Part shown: piece after piece, positions 45,811 through 56,956 of the stretch
Numbering within the stretch: the first letter of the stretch is position 1
How the letters are laid out: each line of letters opens with the position of its first letter
Origin: Apium graveolens
Taxonomy: Eukaryota; Streptophyta; Magnoliopsida; Apiales; Apiaceae
Assembly (NCBI RefSeq): GCF_009905375.1
Contig: NC_133647.1
Location: 50,030,506-50,094,505 of the forward strand
Direction of reading: 5' to 3'
DNA length: 64,000 nucleotides
Program-made: the position numbers and the translations under genes
Notes under the pieces: generated by a model
Seen by the model: only the letters and a program-made list of their open reading frames with translations
The model's database searches: none
Told to the model about the DNA's origin: nothing

Positions 45811-47208
45811 TGTCTACTGGAATTGTAGCCATAAATTAAGAGAAACTTGATGATAACAAAACATCCTATGACACCCTATGAATATAGACAGATTTCTGGT
45901 AGATAGAATTAACAAGTGCTGTAACTTATTGAAAATCCTCACATAGAAAGATTTGTAGAGTGTCTTAAAGATCATTTTCAAGGTGCTCTTTAGACTGAGC
46001 ATATTTAGATCATTTCCTTAATTGCCTTGACTTTTTTCCCAGCTTCACATTATTTTTTCTCAATCTGGTGTTGGAGTTGCATGTAGAATTTAAATTTATC
46101 TTTCTTTGACTGATCTAGCTTTTCTTGCATCTCCTTGAGAGTTTCATTGCTAGAGATTTTTAGCTGATCTTCCAGTCTGAAGAATCTTCTGATTCATTTC
46201 TCATCCTTGAACACCATTATCCAGTATGGCATTAAATGCACCATATCTATAGTAAAAGGAATTGTCAATACTCTTGGGAGTGCATTTGGTCCTCTCCAGC
46301 TATTCCTTATCTCCTCAATCTTGTTTAGTACCATTTTCTAGGCAACTATATTAAATGTAAAGTTTTTCTTGATTGAGGAGAAGACATTCACCAAAGTTGA
46401 ATAACCTTCATTGAGAATTCTGTGAAGTGGCCATGTCATCTCTCTTTCACTCTTGTACCTGAAGACTAATCTTTCCGGAAGATGTTTGTAAATATCAATG
46501 GCTCTTACTTCATCTATCTCTTCCAGATACAGATTTATGCCTGAGAATTATTTGATGTCATAAATGTAGAGTTGATCTCCCTTATTGACAATAGGTTTGG
46601 GTTTGGCCACTGTCTTGGATTGAAGTTTGACAGGCTTGGCTGTTTTGACTACTCTTTTCTTTGTCTTTCTTGGTTTGGCAAAGATTGGAATGTTTAGATC
46701 AGGAAGAGACAGGCTATCCAATCTATGGGTTCATCCTTTGGAATTACTGATTCACCATGGAAAGTAATGTTAGGATTAACCTTGAATTCATCATCCTTCA
46801 ATGTAGGTAAGACTGTTTGACTTGAAGTTGTAGATTGGTTGACATGCATTCTTCCTTGTCTTCACTGAAAGTTAGCTTCCTCTTTGCATGGAGTTTGTAT
46901 TTAAACTTCCTTTTTGTCTGCTTTGATTTTTTTTGCTTTTCTCCAACCAGATTCTCAGTTATCTCAGTAGGAATAATAGCTTATGTGATTGCAGGCTTTT
47001 TAGCTAGATTCTTGACTTCTAAGGAAGCTTGCTTTTGTTGTTGTTTGAGCCTAACCTTATCTTCTTTCTTAGCCTTTGCAAACTGTGGATGTCCAGCCAC
47101 TACACAGATTAATTTACCATTCATGTAGATCTTAGCAATTCTTTTCTTTGACATCGTGTCTCTGGGATCTTTGAAGAAAGCAATGGACCTTCCAAGTAGC
47201 TTCCTTTC
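45811..47208 (-). pseudogene. C-terminal half of the H 3' extra ORF
   Basis: The best part, next to element I, reads KLLGRSIAFFKDPRDTMSKK and GKLICVVAGHPQFAKAKKED in one frame (47208-46981). Further left are pieces in changing frames (for example LYLEEIDEVRAIDIYKHLPE near 46480). Many stops show decay. The right edge joins in frame across I to RKPDE at 57535. Charged, Lys-rich and without visible membrane segments. Function unknown. Confidence 0.6.
47204..47208. repeat. Target-site duplication of element I
   Basis: CTTTC at 47204-47208 is repeated at 57530-57534, exactly flanking the outer LTR edges. Confidence 0.95.
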
Positions 47209-47781
47209 TGTTATGGATAAAAAACTAAGGTTATTATTTTCTGTATTTATTACTAAGATTCGGGAGCTCAAGGCCTTTAATGGCTGCTCTCGTGTTTCGT
47301 AGCTTAATTTTGCCTTTACGAGATGCCTACGTATCTCTGTGAATTAGAGAATCAAGCCGAAAAACATCATTCTGATTTGTGGGGCGAGAACCCTTATATA
47401 GATGTTGAGAGTCCTTGAATTGGACTTGGTATAGGAGACTTGGTGGGCAAGTCTCATAATTAGAATGGACTTTGGAGTCCTAGATAGTAGGAAACTGATT
47501 CCTTATCCTTTTAGGTCCCCTTGAGGCAAATCTACAAGGATTTATATCCCCACTAGGACTTATCTTAATAGCTGTTTTCCTCCTTTATTTATTAATTACG
47601 AAATTAATAAATAATCAGGGCTTTTCGGCCTTCTTGGTTCCATCATGCCTGATCTGGTCCATCAGGCCTGATCAATGTATTGACCTTCTTGGTCTGAATG
47701 TCATACATCTTCTTATTGGGCCTAGCAGCCCTACACCTTGCAATATTTAATTATACAATCAGGATTTATTTATCCCTATCA
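47209..47781 (-). repeat. 3' LTR of I
   Basis: The 573 bp from TGATAGGGATAAATAAATCC (minus strand, 47781) to CCATAACA are the same length as the 5' LTR at 56957-57529. Confidence 0.95.
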
Positions 47782-47797
47782 TTTGCCCCCCAACTTT
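47782..47797 (-). promoter_or_regulatory. Polypurine tract of I
   Basis: On the minus strand AAAGTTGGGGGGCAAA immediately precedes the LTR. Confidence 0.88.
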
Positions 47798-47925
47798 TGG
47801 GAAACATTGATTAGGTTTCGCAGAAGTTAAGTCTATTCATTCCCTTACAGGGTTTCATTTTTGCGTAAAGTGTGGAGCGACCTACACATTTACAAAGACT
47901 TTTCCTTTAATTCAGGAATTATCTT

Positions 47926-48135
47926 AATTTCCAGGAATTTTTCCCTAATTTTCTGGATTTTCCCTTAATTTCTGGGTTTTTCCCTGATTTTCTGGGATTT
48001 ATCCTTAATTTCTGGATTTTTCCCTAATTTTCTGGGATTTATCCTTAATTTATGGATTTTTCCCTAATTTTCTGGGATTTATCCTTAATTTCTGGGATTT
48101 ATCCTTAATTTCTGGATTTTTCCCTAATTTTCTGC
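47926..48135. repeat. Tandem repeat of about 40 bp in I
   Basis: TTCTGGGATTTATCCTTAAT and TTTCTGGATTTTTCCCTAAT alternate, giving a unit of about 20 bp or a higher-order unit of about 40 bp, four to six times. The repeat lies between the polypurine tract and the palindrome array. Confidence 0.75.
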
Positions 48136-48139
48136 CTTA

Positions 48140-48800
48140 AAATCGATCAGGATGTATAAAAAATCGATCAGGATTCCTGACCGATTTCGATCAGGATCCT
48201 GATCGAACTAGCTCAGGAACTAACATTCTAGTCGATGTGATCTTCGATCAGGATCTATGCGGAATCGATCAGGATTCCTGATCGATTTCGATCAGGACTC
48301 TGATCGAACTGGCTTTCAAAGTGACACTCTAGTCGACTGAAACATGGGCTTAATCGACCAGAATTCCTGATCGATTTCGATCAGGATTCTGATCGAACTA
48401 GGTGGCTTTCTACCGTTCTGATCGAATGAAATATCGATCTAGATTCTCTTCTGTGTCGATCAGGACTCTGATCGATCTTAGTGTTTTTCTTCCTTCTTGC
48501 TCGAATGAGATATCGATCAGGATCCTTTTTGGGGTCGATCAGGACTCTGATCGAACTTAGGCGATTTCTTTCCTTCTGTACGAATAAAGTATCGATCAGG
48601 ATCTTGTTTGGCATCGATCAGGACTCTGATCGAACTTAGGGGATTTCTTTCCTTCTGTTCGAATAAAGTATCGATCAGGATCCTGTTTGGCGTCGATCAG
48701 AACTCTGATCGAACTTAATAGGTTTCTTCCCTCTTGATCGATTGAAGTATCGATTAGGATTTTTTCTTTGTCTATTAGGACTCTGATCGAACCATTTTAA
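48140..48800. repeat. Palindromic GATCAGGATCCTGATC array in I
   Basis: Copies and half-copies of TCGATCAGGATCCTGATCGA recur about every 25-60 bp in a 120 bp higher-order pattern; 48187-48206 is a perfect 20 bp palindrome. Typical units are ATCGATCAGGAT and GATCAGGACTCTGATCGAAC. The array sits 300-970 bp upstream of the antisense gene start, on its promoter side. It may be a protein-binding array or simply a satellite-like expansion. Confidence 0.75.
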
Positions 48801-49108
48801 AATTCTGGTCGATTTTCGACCCTTCATTTTCCACAGTAGCTTCTAGATTATTCCTGATATTTCTGGTAGATGGGCTTTTAGGTTGGGCCTGGCTAAATGG
48901 GCCTAGAAACGCCTCGTATTCCGAGCTTTTCTCCTACATAAGTGTAGTGTGAAGTGAGAATCCTCACTTCACTTCACATTTCTCATTTTCTCTCATAAAT
49001 CTCTCTAGAGTTCTCCCTTTGAGAAGGCGATTTTCGGCGTCCTCAGCCACCGCAGCTCCACCTTTCTCAGGTTTTTCTGGGTTTCAAGCCTTCAATCGAA
49101 GCATAACA

Positions 49109-50960
49109 ATGGCGGATCGTGACTTGGCTCATTTGCAGAAGATGAATGTCTCTAAGAGAGGTACAAACATTCAAATTCAATCTCCATATACTTCCCTACT
49201 TGATATGATTAACTCGAGAGGTGACGAATATCCCTCTCTATCTGAGTTAGATTCGTATAACCATGGTAACACCTTTCATGAGTTAGATGGTAGGATAGAG
49301 TCCATGAACACCCTGTACAGACTTCCACCCCACCTTAGGATCACTCCAGCCGCCCCTGGGGATAGGACTTGTAATTGGGAGGGGGATACTTTGTTTATCT
49401 ATCGAGGAGCCCTGACCGCGGGTCTTAGGTTCCCATTCCATGAATTTATTCTTCGCTTGCTTGCCGATGTACAAATTAACCCTTGTCAACTCCCTCCTAA
49501 TGCTTGGAGGAACATTATCTGTTTTATGGTCCTTTGTCTTAGAAACAATTTTCCTCTTTCCGTAGCTGTCTTCAGGAAAGTTTTCCAATTCTATAATAGC
49601 GCCATGAGTCAACCAGGTTGGGTTTTAATTCGTCAACGGCCCAAAATCCCTCATATCTTTGATTGTAATTCCATAGTTGAGAACAACCCCAAATGGAGGG
49701 ACGAGTTTGTGAGGCTGACCTGGGCTGGGGGTGATTGGGCCACACTCTTTCGTAGGCCCTTTTGCAAAGTGTCAGATGGGAGTCCAGGTAGCATCAGATT
49801 ATCTGATGAGGAGGAGGTGGCCTCCCAAGCCTTAATTTCAGATGATGGGAAAACAGACACCTGGACCCTCTTAGAGGAGTTTTCCTTGAAGAAAGTCGGT
49901 CTCTCTCAAGCCAGTGATAAGGGTAAATTTATAACTGGATAACCATTTTTCCTTCCCTTTAATTATAACGTTTTATCTCTCTTGCAATTTAATATTCTTT
50001 CTATCTTTCTTTTTCAGCTTGCGAGGCCATCAATAATGTCAACAGGCCCAAGGAAGGGGAGTCAGGTCGCCATAAGAGGGCCAAGCTAAATAAGGACCCC
50101 AGGAGCAAACCTGACGGTCCTTCTTTTCTTAAGCCCCACATCCCGGTGGTCGAGTTGGGGGACGATGTGGATCCTCCACTTAAGGCACATTCCTTCAGGC
50201 CTAACTGGGGCTTCAGGAGGAGCGTTACGGTGGTTGGATCCACCAAACATGCTAAGGATTGGTCGTACCATTCCATCACTCCCCATGACTTTACTGACAT
50301 TATTACGGGGAGTGATATCGAGACTATTGAGCTTCTGGGTTCTCAAGCCCAAGCTGCGGTAACTTTCTTTTTTCTCTTTTTCTTTGAATCCCAACTTTCT
50401 CGTATTTCAACGAACTTGTGCTAACTCATACATATTTCTTTGCAGAGTAATACCTACTTCCAGGCGGCCCTCCACCAGGCTAGGTCCTGGAAGGGTAACT
50501 CAGATGGGTTTGAGAAGGAGATGAAGAAATGGGAGGAGAGAGCCAAGGTCCTGGAGAAGAAGCTGGACACGAAGAAAGAGGAGCTGGCTAAGGCTCATTC
50601 CGAGCTGGTGAAACTTAGGATCGATAAGGTAAGCTCATTGATGACTACATGGATTCTGACAAGTTTAAAAATCTCATGGAGATTCATGATGAGGGTCTTT
50701 ATTCCCTACAGTTTACTCAGGGATGGGATACGGCCGTAAAGGCGGTTTCTGAGAAGCACCCGGGCTTAGTCGACCCTAAGGACTTTATAAGTCCCGAGCA
50801 GGCTGAGTCGGAGGACAGCATAGATGCCCTCTTCAACTCCCCTCAGCCAGATGATCGCATCTTGGATCCTAACACTGCTTCTCCTCCCGCTTCTCCTGCG
50901 AAGGATGCTGAAGGCGCTGATAAGGAGCAAGAGAATGAAGGCTCCCGCATAGAGGAGTAG
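49109..50960 (+). CDS. Antisense gene of Tat element I (putative gypsy-type transposon domain)
   Basis: The gene lies opposite to gag-pol. I read four exons: 49109-49922, 50018-50358, 50446-50628 and 50712-50960, with introns GTAAAT...TTCAG, GTAACT...TGCAG and GTAAGC...TACAG. The phases join to 528 codons. ATG 49109 (MADRDLAHLQK) follows a TTG-headed open stretch without ATG. The first exon (GLRFPFHEFILRLLADVQINP; WRNIICFMVLCLRNNF) resembles the plant 'putative gypsy type transposon' family. Exon 3 is a coiled coil (EKEMKKWEERAKVLEKKLD), and the tail is acidic. The third intron also reads as plausible protein in another frame (50649-50711), so it may instead be a one-base frameshift. Role unknown. 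Confidence 0.7.
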
Positions 50961-51326
50961 TTTTTCTATTCTGTAATTTTATCCTTAACTTATGTCTGGA
51001 CTTTTGTTTGTATTAGAACTTATTACCCTCCGGGGTTGTTTTATATGCTACTTTCCTTATTCGCATCTCTCTCTTTTATTTTTCCGATTATTCAGACTTG
51101 GCCTGATGGGCCACACAAGTATTATCACAACTCAAACATCCATAGGTTGAAATAATTTCGAACTCTTCAATTTCAAGTCTGGTTTTCCAAAACCTTACAT
51201 AATATGGGTTCGACCCTGATCAATAATAGCTAGAAAATAAAAATCCTATGCAAACAAAGCTTCAAGGTGCTTTTAAACCTTCTTGTCAGAATGACAAGTG
51301 AGAATCGTACTTCGACTATCTTACAC
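50961..51326. other. Gap between the antisense gene and pol of I
   Basis: The antisense gene and pol end towards each other here. The 366 bp hold no coding frame that I recognise and should contain the 3' ends of both transcripts. Confidence 0.5.
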
Positions 51327-52162
51327 GTAGTAAACCTTCAGGTTTTGTGCGTGCCAGGTTCTCGGGACTTCAAAACCATCCATAGTCTCCAGCTTGTAGG
51401 TTCCTCTACCCTGAACGTTCTTGACTTTGTACGGCCCTTCCCAATTTGGGGCAAGTTTCCCTTTCTGTCCTACCCCAGAAGCTTCTATCTTCCTCAAGAC
51501 TAGGTCACCTTGTTTAAAAACCTTTCTTTAACCCTTAAGTTATAGTAGAATGAAGCCTTCTTCTGATACTCTACTATCTTTGCATGTGCTTCATCTCGCA
51601 CTTCATCGATTAAGTCTAGAGCCAACCTTTGTCCTTCCTCATTTTCCTCAGCATTGAAAGCCTGAATCCTTGGAGAGGAATGTGATATCTCCACTGGAAC
51701 TACTGCTTCTGCCCCATACGCCAACATGAAGGGAGTTGCTCCTGTCGTGACTCTACAAGTAGTCCTATAGGCCCACAATATGGGAAGTATCTCATCCACC
51801 CAATTATTTCTTGACTTCTCGATCCTCTTCTTTAGTCCATCCAGGATTATTCGATTTGCTACTTCTGCTTGCCCATTGGCTTGTGGGTGAGCCACGGAGG
51901 TGAACCGTAATTCAATTTCATTTTCTTCATAATACTTCTTGAATTCCTCATTGTTAAACTGCGTTCCATTGTCGGTGACTAGGACACGGGGAATTCCATA
52001 TCGGCACATAATGTTTTCCCACAGGAATTGTGCAACTTGTTTAGTTGTGATTTTGGCCAAGGGTTTGGCTTCAATCCACTTAGTAAAATAATCAATGGCT
52101 ACAATCAGGAACTTCCTTTGTGCCGTGGCCATAGGGAAGGCCCTAGAATATCCATCCCCCAC
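51327..52162 (-). pseudogene. Integrase core and C-terminus of I
   Basis: The core frame (52162-51500) carries IVAIDYFTKWIEA, VLVTDNGTQFNNEEF and HPQANGQAEVANR, giving the D, D and E catalytic residues. WAYRTTCRVTTGATPF and the start of the C-terminal domain follow. A frameshift near 51505 moves the last part (LVLRKIEASGVGQKGKLAPN, WEGPYKVKNV) into another frame that ends near 51327. Integrase joins the DNA copy to the host chromosome. No chromodomain is present. Confidence 0.88.
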
Positions 52163-52452
52163 ATAGCAAAGGGAATAGGCGAGTTGATAGATGTCAGCAT
52201 CTCGAGAGGTTGTCTAACAACAGGTGCATGCTTCTGACAGCGGTTGCACTTCTTCACATATTTTTTGGCATCAGCCATCATTTCCGGCCAATAAAAGCCT
52301 AGACGAGTTATCTTATGAGCCAAGGCCCTGCCCCCCAAGTGTTGTCCATAAATACCTTCATGCACTTCTTCAAGAGCCAAGCGTGCCTCATCGGGCCTGA
52401 GACACCTCAAGTAGGTTGGGAACCACGAAAGATCTTTTGTAAAGAATCCCAT
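52105..52452 (-). pseudogene. Integrase zinc-binding domain of I
   Basis: The frame contains EVHEGIYGQHLGGRALAHKI and then KKYVKKCNRCQKHAP, the HHCC zinc domain at the integrase N-terminus. It overlaps the end of the RNase H frame (which stops at 52388) and the start of the integrase core frame, so two frameshifts flank it (near 52400-52450 and near 52140). Confidence 0.85.
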
Positions 52453-53563
52453 CTATCAAAGAGTACCTTAGTGCTCGAACAATTAACTTCCGTGCTTCAG
52501 TTGCATCACTTGACAACCAACCGGTTTGAATGTGAGCCTTGATAGGATCAATACATGACGTCCCCAGGCCTATGGGAGCCACAAGCTTAACATCTATGCT
52601 TCGTGTCTTCAAAACATGGAAGTACACACTTCCCGAACTTTCTTCTATCTCAGATGAAGCAAACTTTGATAGCGCATCTGCCTTAGCATTTTCTTCCCTT
52701 GGAATGTGTTCAACATGGCATTCATTAAATTGGGTCATCACAGCCCTTACTAGGCGGACATACTTAGCCATCGTATCATCCCTTGCCTCAAATTCTCCCT
52801 TTACCAGGGATATAATCAGCTTCGAGTCTCCACGGACCTTTAAGTTTTTGACTCTAAGTGTCCCAGCTAGACCAAGGCCAGCAATCAGGGCTTCATACTC
52901 TGCCTCATTGTTTGTGGTTGGGAAGTCTAGCTTCATAGCATACTCAATTAAGAATCCATCAGGGCTTTGCAAAACCAACCCTGCTCCACTGGAATTTGTT
53001 TTTGATGCTCCATCAAAATAGAGAACCGAATATTCTTTCTCCTTATCATCATTCTCTCTGTCCCTATTATCGACTCCCTTGTCTTGAGGTATGGTATCTT
53101 CCTGCCCCCCGACTTCTTGGTTGGGTATGGTACATTCCACCACGAAGTCAGCTAGTGTCTGGGCTTTTATGGCCGTACGTGGCTTATACTTGAGATCGAA
53201 CTCTCCCAACTCTATTGCCCACTTAATCAATCTCCCACTTGCCTTGGGACTGTGAATGATATTTCTCAGTGGCTGATTCGTTAGCACCTCAATCTGATGA
53301 GCCAGAAAGTAAGGACGCAGTTTTCTCGAAGCCATTACCAAGGCTAGAGCAAATTTCTCAATAGTTGAATAATTCAATTCAGCACCATGCGGAATTTTGC
53401 TGACATAATATACGGGTTTCTGGACTTTTAGCTCCTCCTTAACCAACACCGCGCTCAAGGCGCTCTCTGAAACGGCCAAGTATAAGAATAAAACTTCATT
53501 CAAAGATGGTTTGGCCAACAACGGGGCCTGAGCCATATACTTCTTTAACTCTTCGAATGCCTT
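52388..53563 (-). CDS. RNase H and second (archaeal-type) RNase H of I
   Basis: Residues 1-135 of this frame are the usual Gypsy RNase H in reduced form (PVYYVSKIPHGAELNYSTIEK; AQTLADFV). After an acidic linker, residues 168-310 form a second RNase H. Its acidic residues are in YFDGAS (D175), NNEAEYEA (E211 or E213), VRGDSKL (D237) and AKADALS. This extra domain is typical of Tat elements and replaces or supports the degenerate first domain. The frame continues upstream into RT through a single stop at 53564. Confidence 0.88.
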   Translation of the reverse strand, partial: KAFEELKKYMAQAPLLAKPSLNEVLFLYLAVSESALSAVLVKEELKVQKPVYYVSKIPHGAELNYSTIEKFALALVMASRKLRPYFLAHQIEVLTNQPLRNIIHSPKASGRLIKWAIELGEFDLKYKPRTAIKAQTLADFVVECTIPNQEVGGQEDTIPQDKGVDNRDRENDDKEKEYSVLYFDGASKTNSSGAGLVLQSPDGFLIEYAMKLDFPTTNNEAEYEALIAGLGLAGTLRVKNLKVRGDSKLIISLVKGEFEARDDTMAKYVRLVRAVMTQFNECHVEHIPREENAKADALSKFASSEIEESSGSVYFHVLKTRSIDVKLVAPIGLGTSCIDPIKAHIQTGWLSSDATEARKLIVRALRYSLIDGILYKRSFVVPNLLEVSQAR

Positions 53564-54613
53564 CTAGCTTTCCTCATTCCATACAAAGTCTTTGATATTC
53601 TTTAGTGACTTGAAGAATGACAAGCACTTGTCTCCTGACTTGGAGATGAATCGACTTAGCGCAGCGACCCTTCCTGTGAGCTTTTGAACATCCTTGACAG
53701 TTTTTGGTGGTTCCATGTCCAGGATTGCCTTTATTTTATCGGGGTTAACCTCAATTCCTCTCTTTGAGACCATTAATCCCAAGAATTTTCCAGATCCTAC
53801 TCCGAAAGCGCACTTCGTAGGATTCAACATCATCTTGTGGTACCTCAGGATCTCAAAAGCTTCTCTCAAATGGGTTATATGATCAGTCTTTACTAGACTC
53901 TTGACTAACATGTCATCAACATAGACTTCCATAGTCTTACCAATAAGATCCTTAAAAATTTTATTTACCAACCTTTGATAGGTGGCTCCCGCATTCTTAA
54001 GACCAAACGCCATAACAAGATAACAATAAACACCAAAGTCAGTGATAAATGATACCTTTGGAATGTCATCCTTATGCATCTTAATCTGATTATATCCGCT
54101 AAATCCATCCATGAAACTCAGCATCTCATGCCCAGCAGTGGCATCAATCAAAGTATCAATTCTCGGCAACGGAAAACAGTCTTTGGGGCATGCATCATTC
54201 AGATCAGTGAAGTCTATACACATCCTCCACTTTCCATTAGCCTTCTTCACCATTACAGGGTTTGCTAACCACTCCAGAAATTGAATCTCCTCAATGAAAC
54301 CAGCCTCTAGGAGCTTCTCTACTTCCTGTTTTATAGCCTCTTGTCTTTCTGGGGCAAAATTTCTTTTCTTTTGTTTCACTGTCTTCCGGCTTGGATCCAC
54401 GTTTAGCTTGTGAATAATCAACTCCGGGTCTATGCCTGGCATATCAGCTGCTGACCATGCAAATACATCACTATTTTCTTGTAAAAATTTCACCAACTTC
54501 CCTCTAAGGGGCTCCTCTAGTGTGGCTCCAATGAAAGTCATTTTCTCAGGATTCTTGGGGTCTAAAGGAACTGAAACCAAGTCTTCTGCTGGCTTTCCTC
54601 TCTTCTCGTCATT
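53564..54613 (-). CDS. Reverse transcriptase of I
   Basis: The frame lies between stops at 54614 and 53564 and is continuous in phase with the protease and RNase H frames. RT motifs are CIDFTDLNDACPKD (about residues 121-134), MDGFSGYNQI (157-166) and the catalytic YVDDM (220-224). FLGLMVSKRGIEVNP and the thumb region follow. It would copy the element RNA into DNA. Confidence 0.92.
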   Translation of the reverse strand, partial: NDEKRGKPAEDLVSVPLDPKNPEKMTFIGATLEEPLRGKLVKFLQENSDVFAWSAADMPGIDPELIIHKLNVDPSRKTVKQKKRNFAPERQEAIKQEVEKLLEAGFIEEIQFLEWLANPVMVKKANGKWRMCIDFTDLNDACPKDCFPLPRIDTLIDATAGHEMLSFMDGFSGYNQIKMHKDDIPKVSFITDFGVYCYLVMAFGLKNAGATYQRLVNKIFKDLIGKTMEVYVDDMLVKSLVKTDHITHLREAFEILRYHKMMLNPTKCAFGVGSGKFLGLMVSKRGIEVNPDKIKAILDMEPPKTVKDVQKLTGRVAALSRFISKSGDKCLSFFKSLKNIKDFVWNEES

Positions 54614-55267
54614 TTATCGGACATCCATATCTTCAATAGGAAGAACCTGCCCCCCGACTCCATCTGCCCTCAAAGAGGCCACATAACAGCTTCTAGCCAT
54701 TTTTTGATCTCCTTTCTCTTCTCCAATCCCGTTTCGGGTGGGAAACTTCATAACTGAATGGTAGGAAGAGGGGACTACCTTAAAGGCATGTATCCCTGTT
54801 CTCCCCATGATAGCATTATAAGTTGAACTAGCCTTTACTACCACGAAATCCAACATCTGCGTTGCTTGTCTTGGTTCCGTACCTATGGTGGTTGGTAGTT
54901 TGATTATTCCTTCCACAGGACATTCTACTCCAGCAAATCCATATATCGGCATGTCGGTTGGTGTCAACTGGGAATCGTTATACCCCATCCTTAGAAAGGC
55001 GTCGTGGAGCAATATATCCACAGAAGCACCATTATCCACAAGAACCCTCTTAACCGGGCTATTTCCTATTATTGGTGTTATGACCAACGGGTCGTCATGA
55101 GGAAACTTTACGCCCTCTAGGTCAGAATCATCAAAATCCAATATTACTTCTGTCCTGGCCCTCTTCGGGGCTTCTCCAACAATATGCATAACCTCTCTAG
55201 TATATGCCTTTCTTGAATTTTTGGACAATCCAGCAGCATTCGGACCTCCAAAGATCGTGTTTATCAC
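54614..55267 (-). CDS. Protease region of I
   Basis: The frame begins INTIFGGP and holds the aspartic protease motif VLVDNGASVDILL at about residues 75-87. MPIYGFAGV and FVVVKASSTYNAIMGRTGIH follow, typical of Tat and Ogre protease. DNG replaces the more common DSG or DTG. It ends in a TAA just before RT. Confidence 0.88.
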   Translation of the reverse strand: MINTIFGGPNAAGLSKNSRKAYTREVMHIVGEAPKRARTEVILDFDDSDLEGVKFPHDDPLVITPIIGNSPVKRVLVDNGASVDILLHDAFLRMGYNDSQLTPTDMPIYGFAGVECPVEGIIKLPTTIGTEPRQATQMLDFVVVKASSTYNAIMGRTGIHAFKVVPSSYHSVMKFPTRNGIGEEKGDQKMARSCYVASLRADGVGGQVLPIEDMDVR

Positions 55268-55339
55268 AGGTCCTCGAGGGCGTCGTGGTCCTCCAAAAAT
55301 TGCATTTATAACCGACCCTCTAGGTTGGGTATTCCACCC

Positions 55340-56923
55340 CTAATCGTCTTGGTCCCTCCTACGATCTTCAAAATTCTTCCTTCCACTATTATTTCTGTCC
55401 CCTCCATCTCCAGTATACTTGTTCAATCTTCCTTTTCGAATCAAAAACTCAATTTCATCTTTCAATTGCCTACACTCATCGGTGTCATGGCCAACATCCT
55501 TGTGAAACCTGTAATACTTGCTCTTATCTAGCTTGGCGGGATCAGCCTTCAAGGGCTTAGGCCAGCGAATATTTCTATCTTTCTCAATCTCCATCAAAAT
55601 TTGACTTCTAGGAGCATTCAGCTTAGCGTATTCAGTGAACTTTTGCCCAGGTCCTCCCTTCTTGGGGGTTGAATCAGGGTTTTGTTCGGTTCTAGGATAT
55701 TTGTCCTTTGCAATATATTCTATATCAGTTTTCCGCTTCTTGCCTCCAGTGGGCTCATTACTTATTACGGTCTTCCTCATACTTTCTTCAACCTTGATAT
55801 ACTTCCCTGCCCTCTCTTGGAGCTGCAACATGCTTTCAGGGGGACGTTTGGCCAAGGACATCTTGAAAAACTCGTCCTTAGTTCCTTGTTGCAGTGCTAT
55901 CATGGCTACCTTATCATCAAGGTCCGGGACTTTTAAAGCCTCTTTTGTGAAACAATTCAGGTAATCTCTCAAGGATTCCTTAGCTCCCTGCACAATACTC
56001 ATAAGAGATGCTGAACTTTTCTCATGGACTCTCCCACTGATGAATTGCTTAATGAAAGCCTGACTTAACTCTCTGAATGATCCAATAGAGTTTGGGGGTA
56101 AGCGACTGTACCATCTTTGAGCCATACCCGACAGGGTTTGAGGGAAAGCCCGGCACTTAATAGCGTCATTCACGGGTTGCAGCAGCAGTGCATTAGAGAA
56201 TGTCCTGACATGGTTAGCGGGGTCTCCGATGCCATCATAGGCTTTGATAGTGGGCATCTTGAATTTCCTTGAGATATGGGCATTCATTATTTCTTCTGTG
56301 AAGGGTGGAGTTGGATCATCAGGATCTCCAAAGGGAAGGAGATTGCTTCGATCAGTTCTTGGGAAGACAGCCCTTCTTCGTACCGGACCATCCAGGTCTA
56401 TGACAGGAGGAGGATTTCTCCCCTTAGGAGGTATCTGGGGTCTGGTGGCCTGGTGAGCTTCCAAGTCACGCCTCAGCCTTTGGATCTCAGCCTCATGAGC
56501 CCTTATCCTTTCCTGCACTTCCTGGGGATTTGCCCCTTGGGTGCTTCGAGGGCGTTGCCTTCCATCGGCCATCGGCTCCTTGCCTGGACGTCTCCTTTTT
56601 GGGGCCACTTCATCATCCGAAGATTCGGAATCTCTCTCAGTGTAAGGACCAGAAAATTCCCGATCCTCCGGGATAGGAGCCAAACCTCGTATATAAGGGG
56701 ACGATTGCCCTCGTGCTTCACTTCGCCCAGCATATCCACTTCCTTGAATAGTCGGGGGAGTCGTCCCTTGTGGCTGAGGTTGAATTGCCCCTATCTGGGT
56801 TTCCGCTTGAGTAGATGCATAAGTTTAGTGGGGAGGAATCTCCACGGTTGACGAAATCACCTGAGTTGCCCCTGATGGTGTTCCCTCCTCCAGAGCGCTA
56901 GTTGTTCTCCGTGTTCTCGCCAT
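55340..56923 (-). pseudogene. Gag of I
   Basis: The likely start is the ATG at 56923 (MARTRRTTS), 16 bp after the primer site. One in-frame stop near 56826 interrupts a low-complexity leader. From 56683 the frame is open for 447 codons: a basic, Pro-rich part, a coiled coil (EVQERIRAHEAEIQRLRRD), then the retrotransposon capsid (MAQRWYSRLPPNSIGSFREL; SLMSIVQGAKESLRDYLNCF). A knuckle-like YYRFHKDVGHDTDEC is near the end, with Tyr in place of the first Cys. It stops at 55340. Confidence 0.88.
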
Positions 56924-56938
56924 GGTTGTTGTTCACTT

Positions 56939-56956
56939 CCCACAGACGGCGCCAAA
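56939..56956 (-). promoter_or_regulatory. Primer-binding site of I
   Basis: On the minus strand TTTGGCGCCGTCTGTGGG follows the LTR directly. GGCGCC-type sites of this form are common in Tat-lineage elements. I do not assign the tRNA firmly. Confidence 0.82.

Noticed and set aside
48140..48800. Regularly spaced short repeats that resemble a CRISPR array.
   Set aside because: Spacers are not uniform, units are degenerate palindromes, and the setting is a plant retrotransposon.
49283..50394. Minus-strand frames opposite the antisense gene (for example 49283-49612 and 50001-50394).
   Set aside because: They mirror the coding exons of the plus-strand gene, show no retrotransposon motifs and lie after the end of pol.
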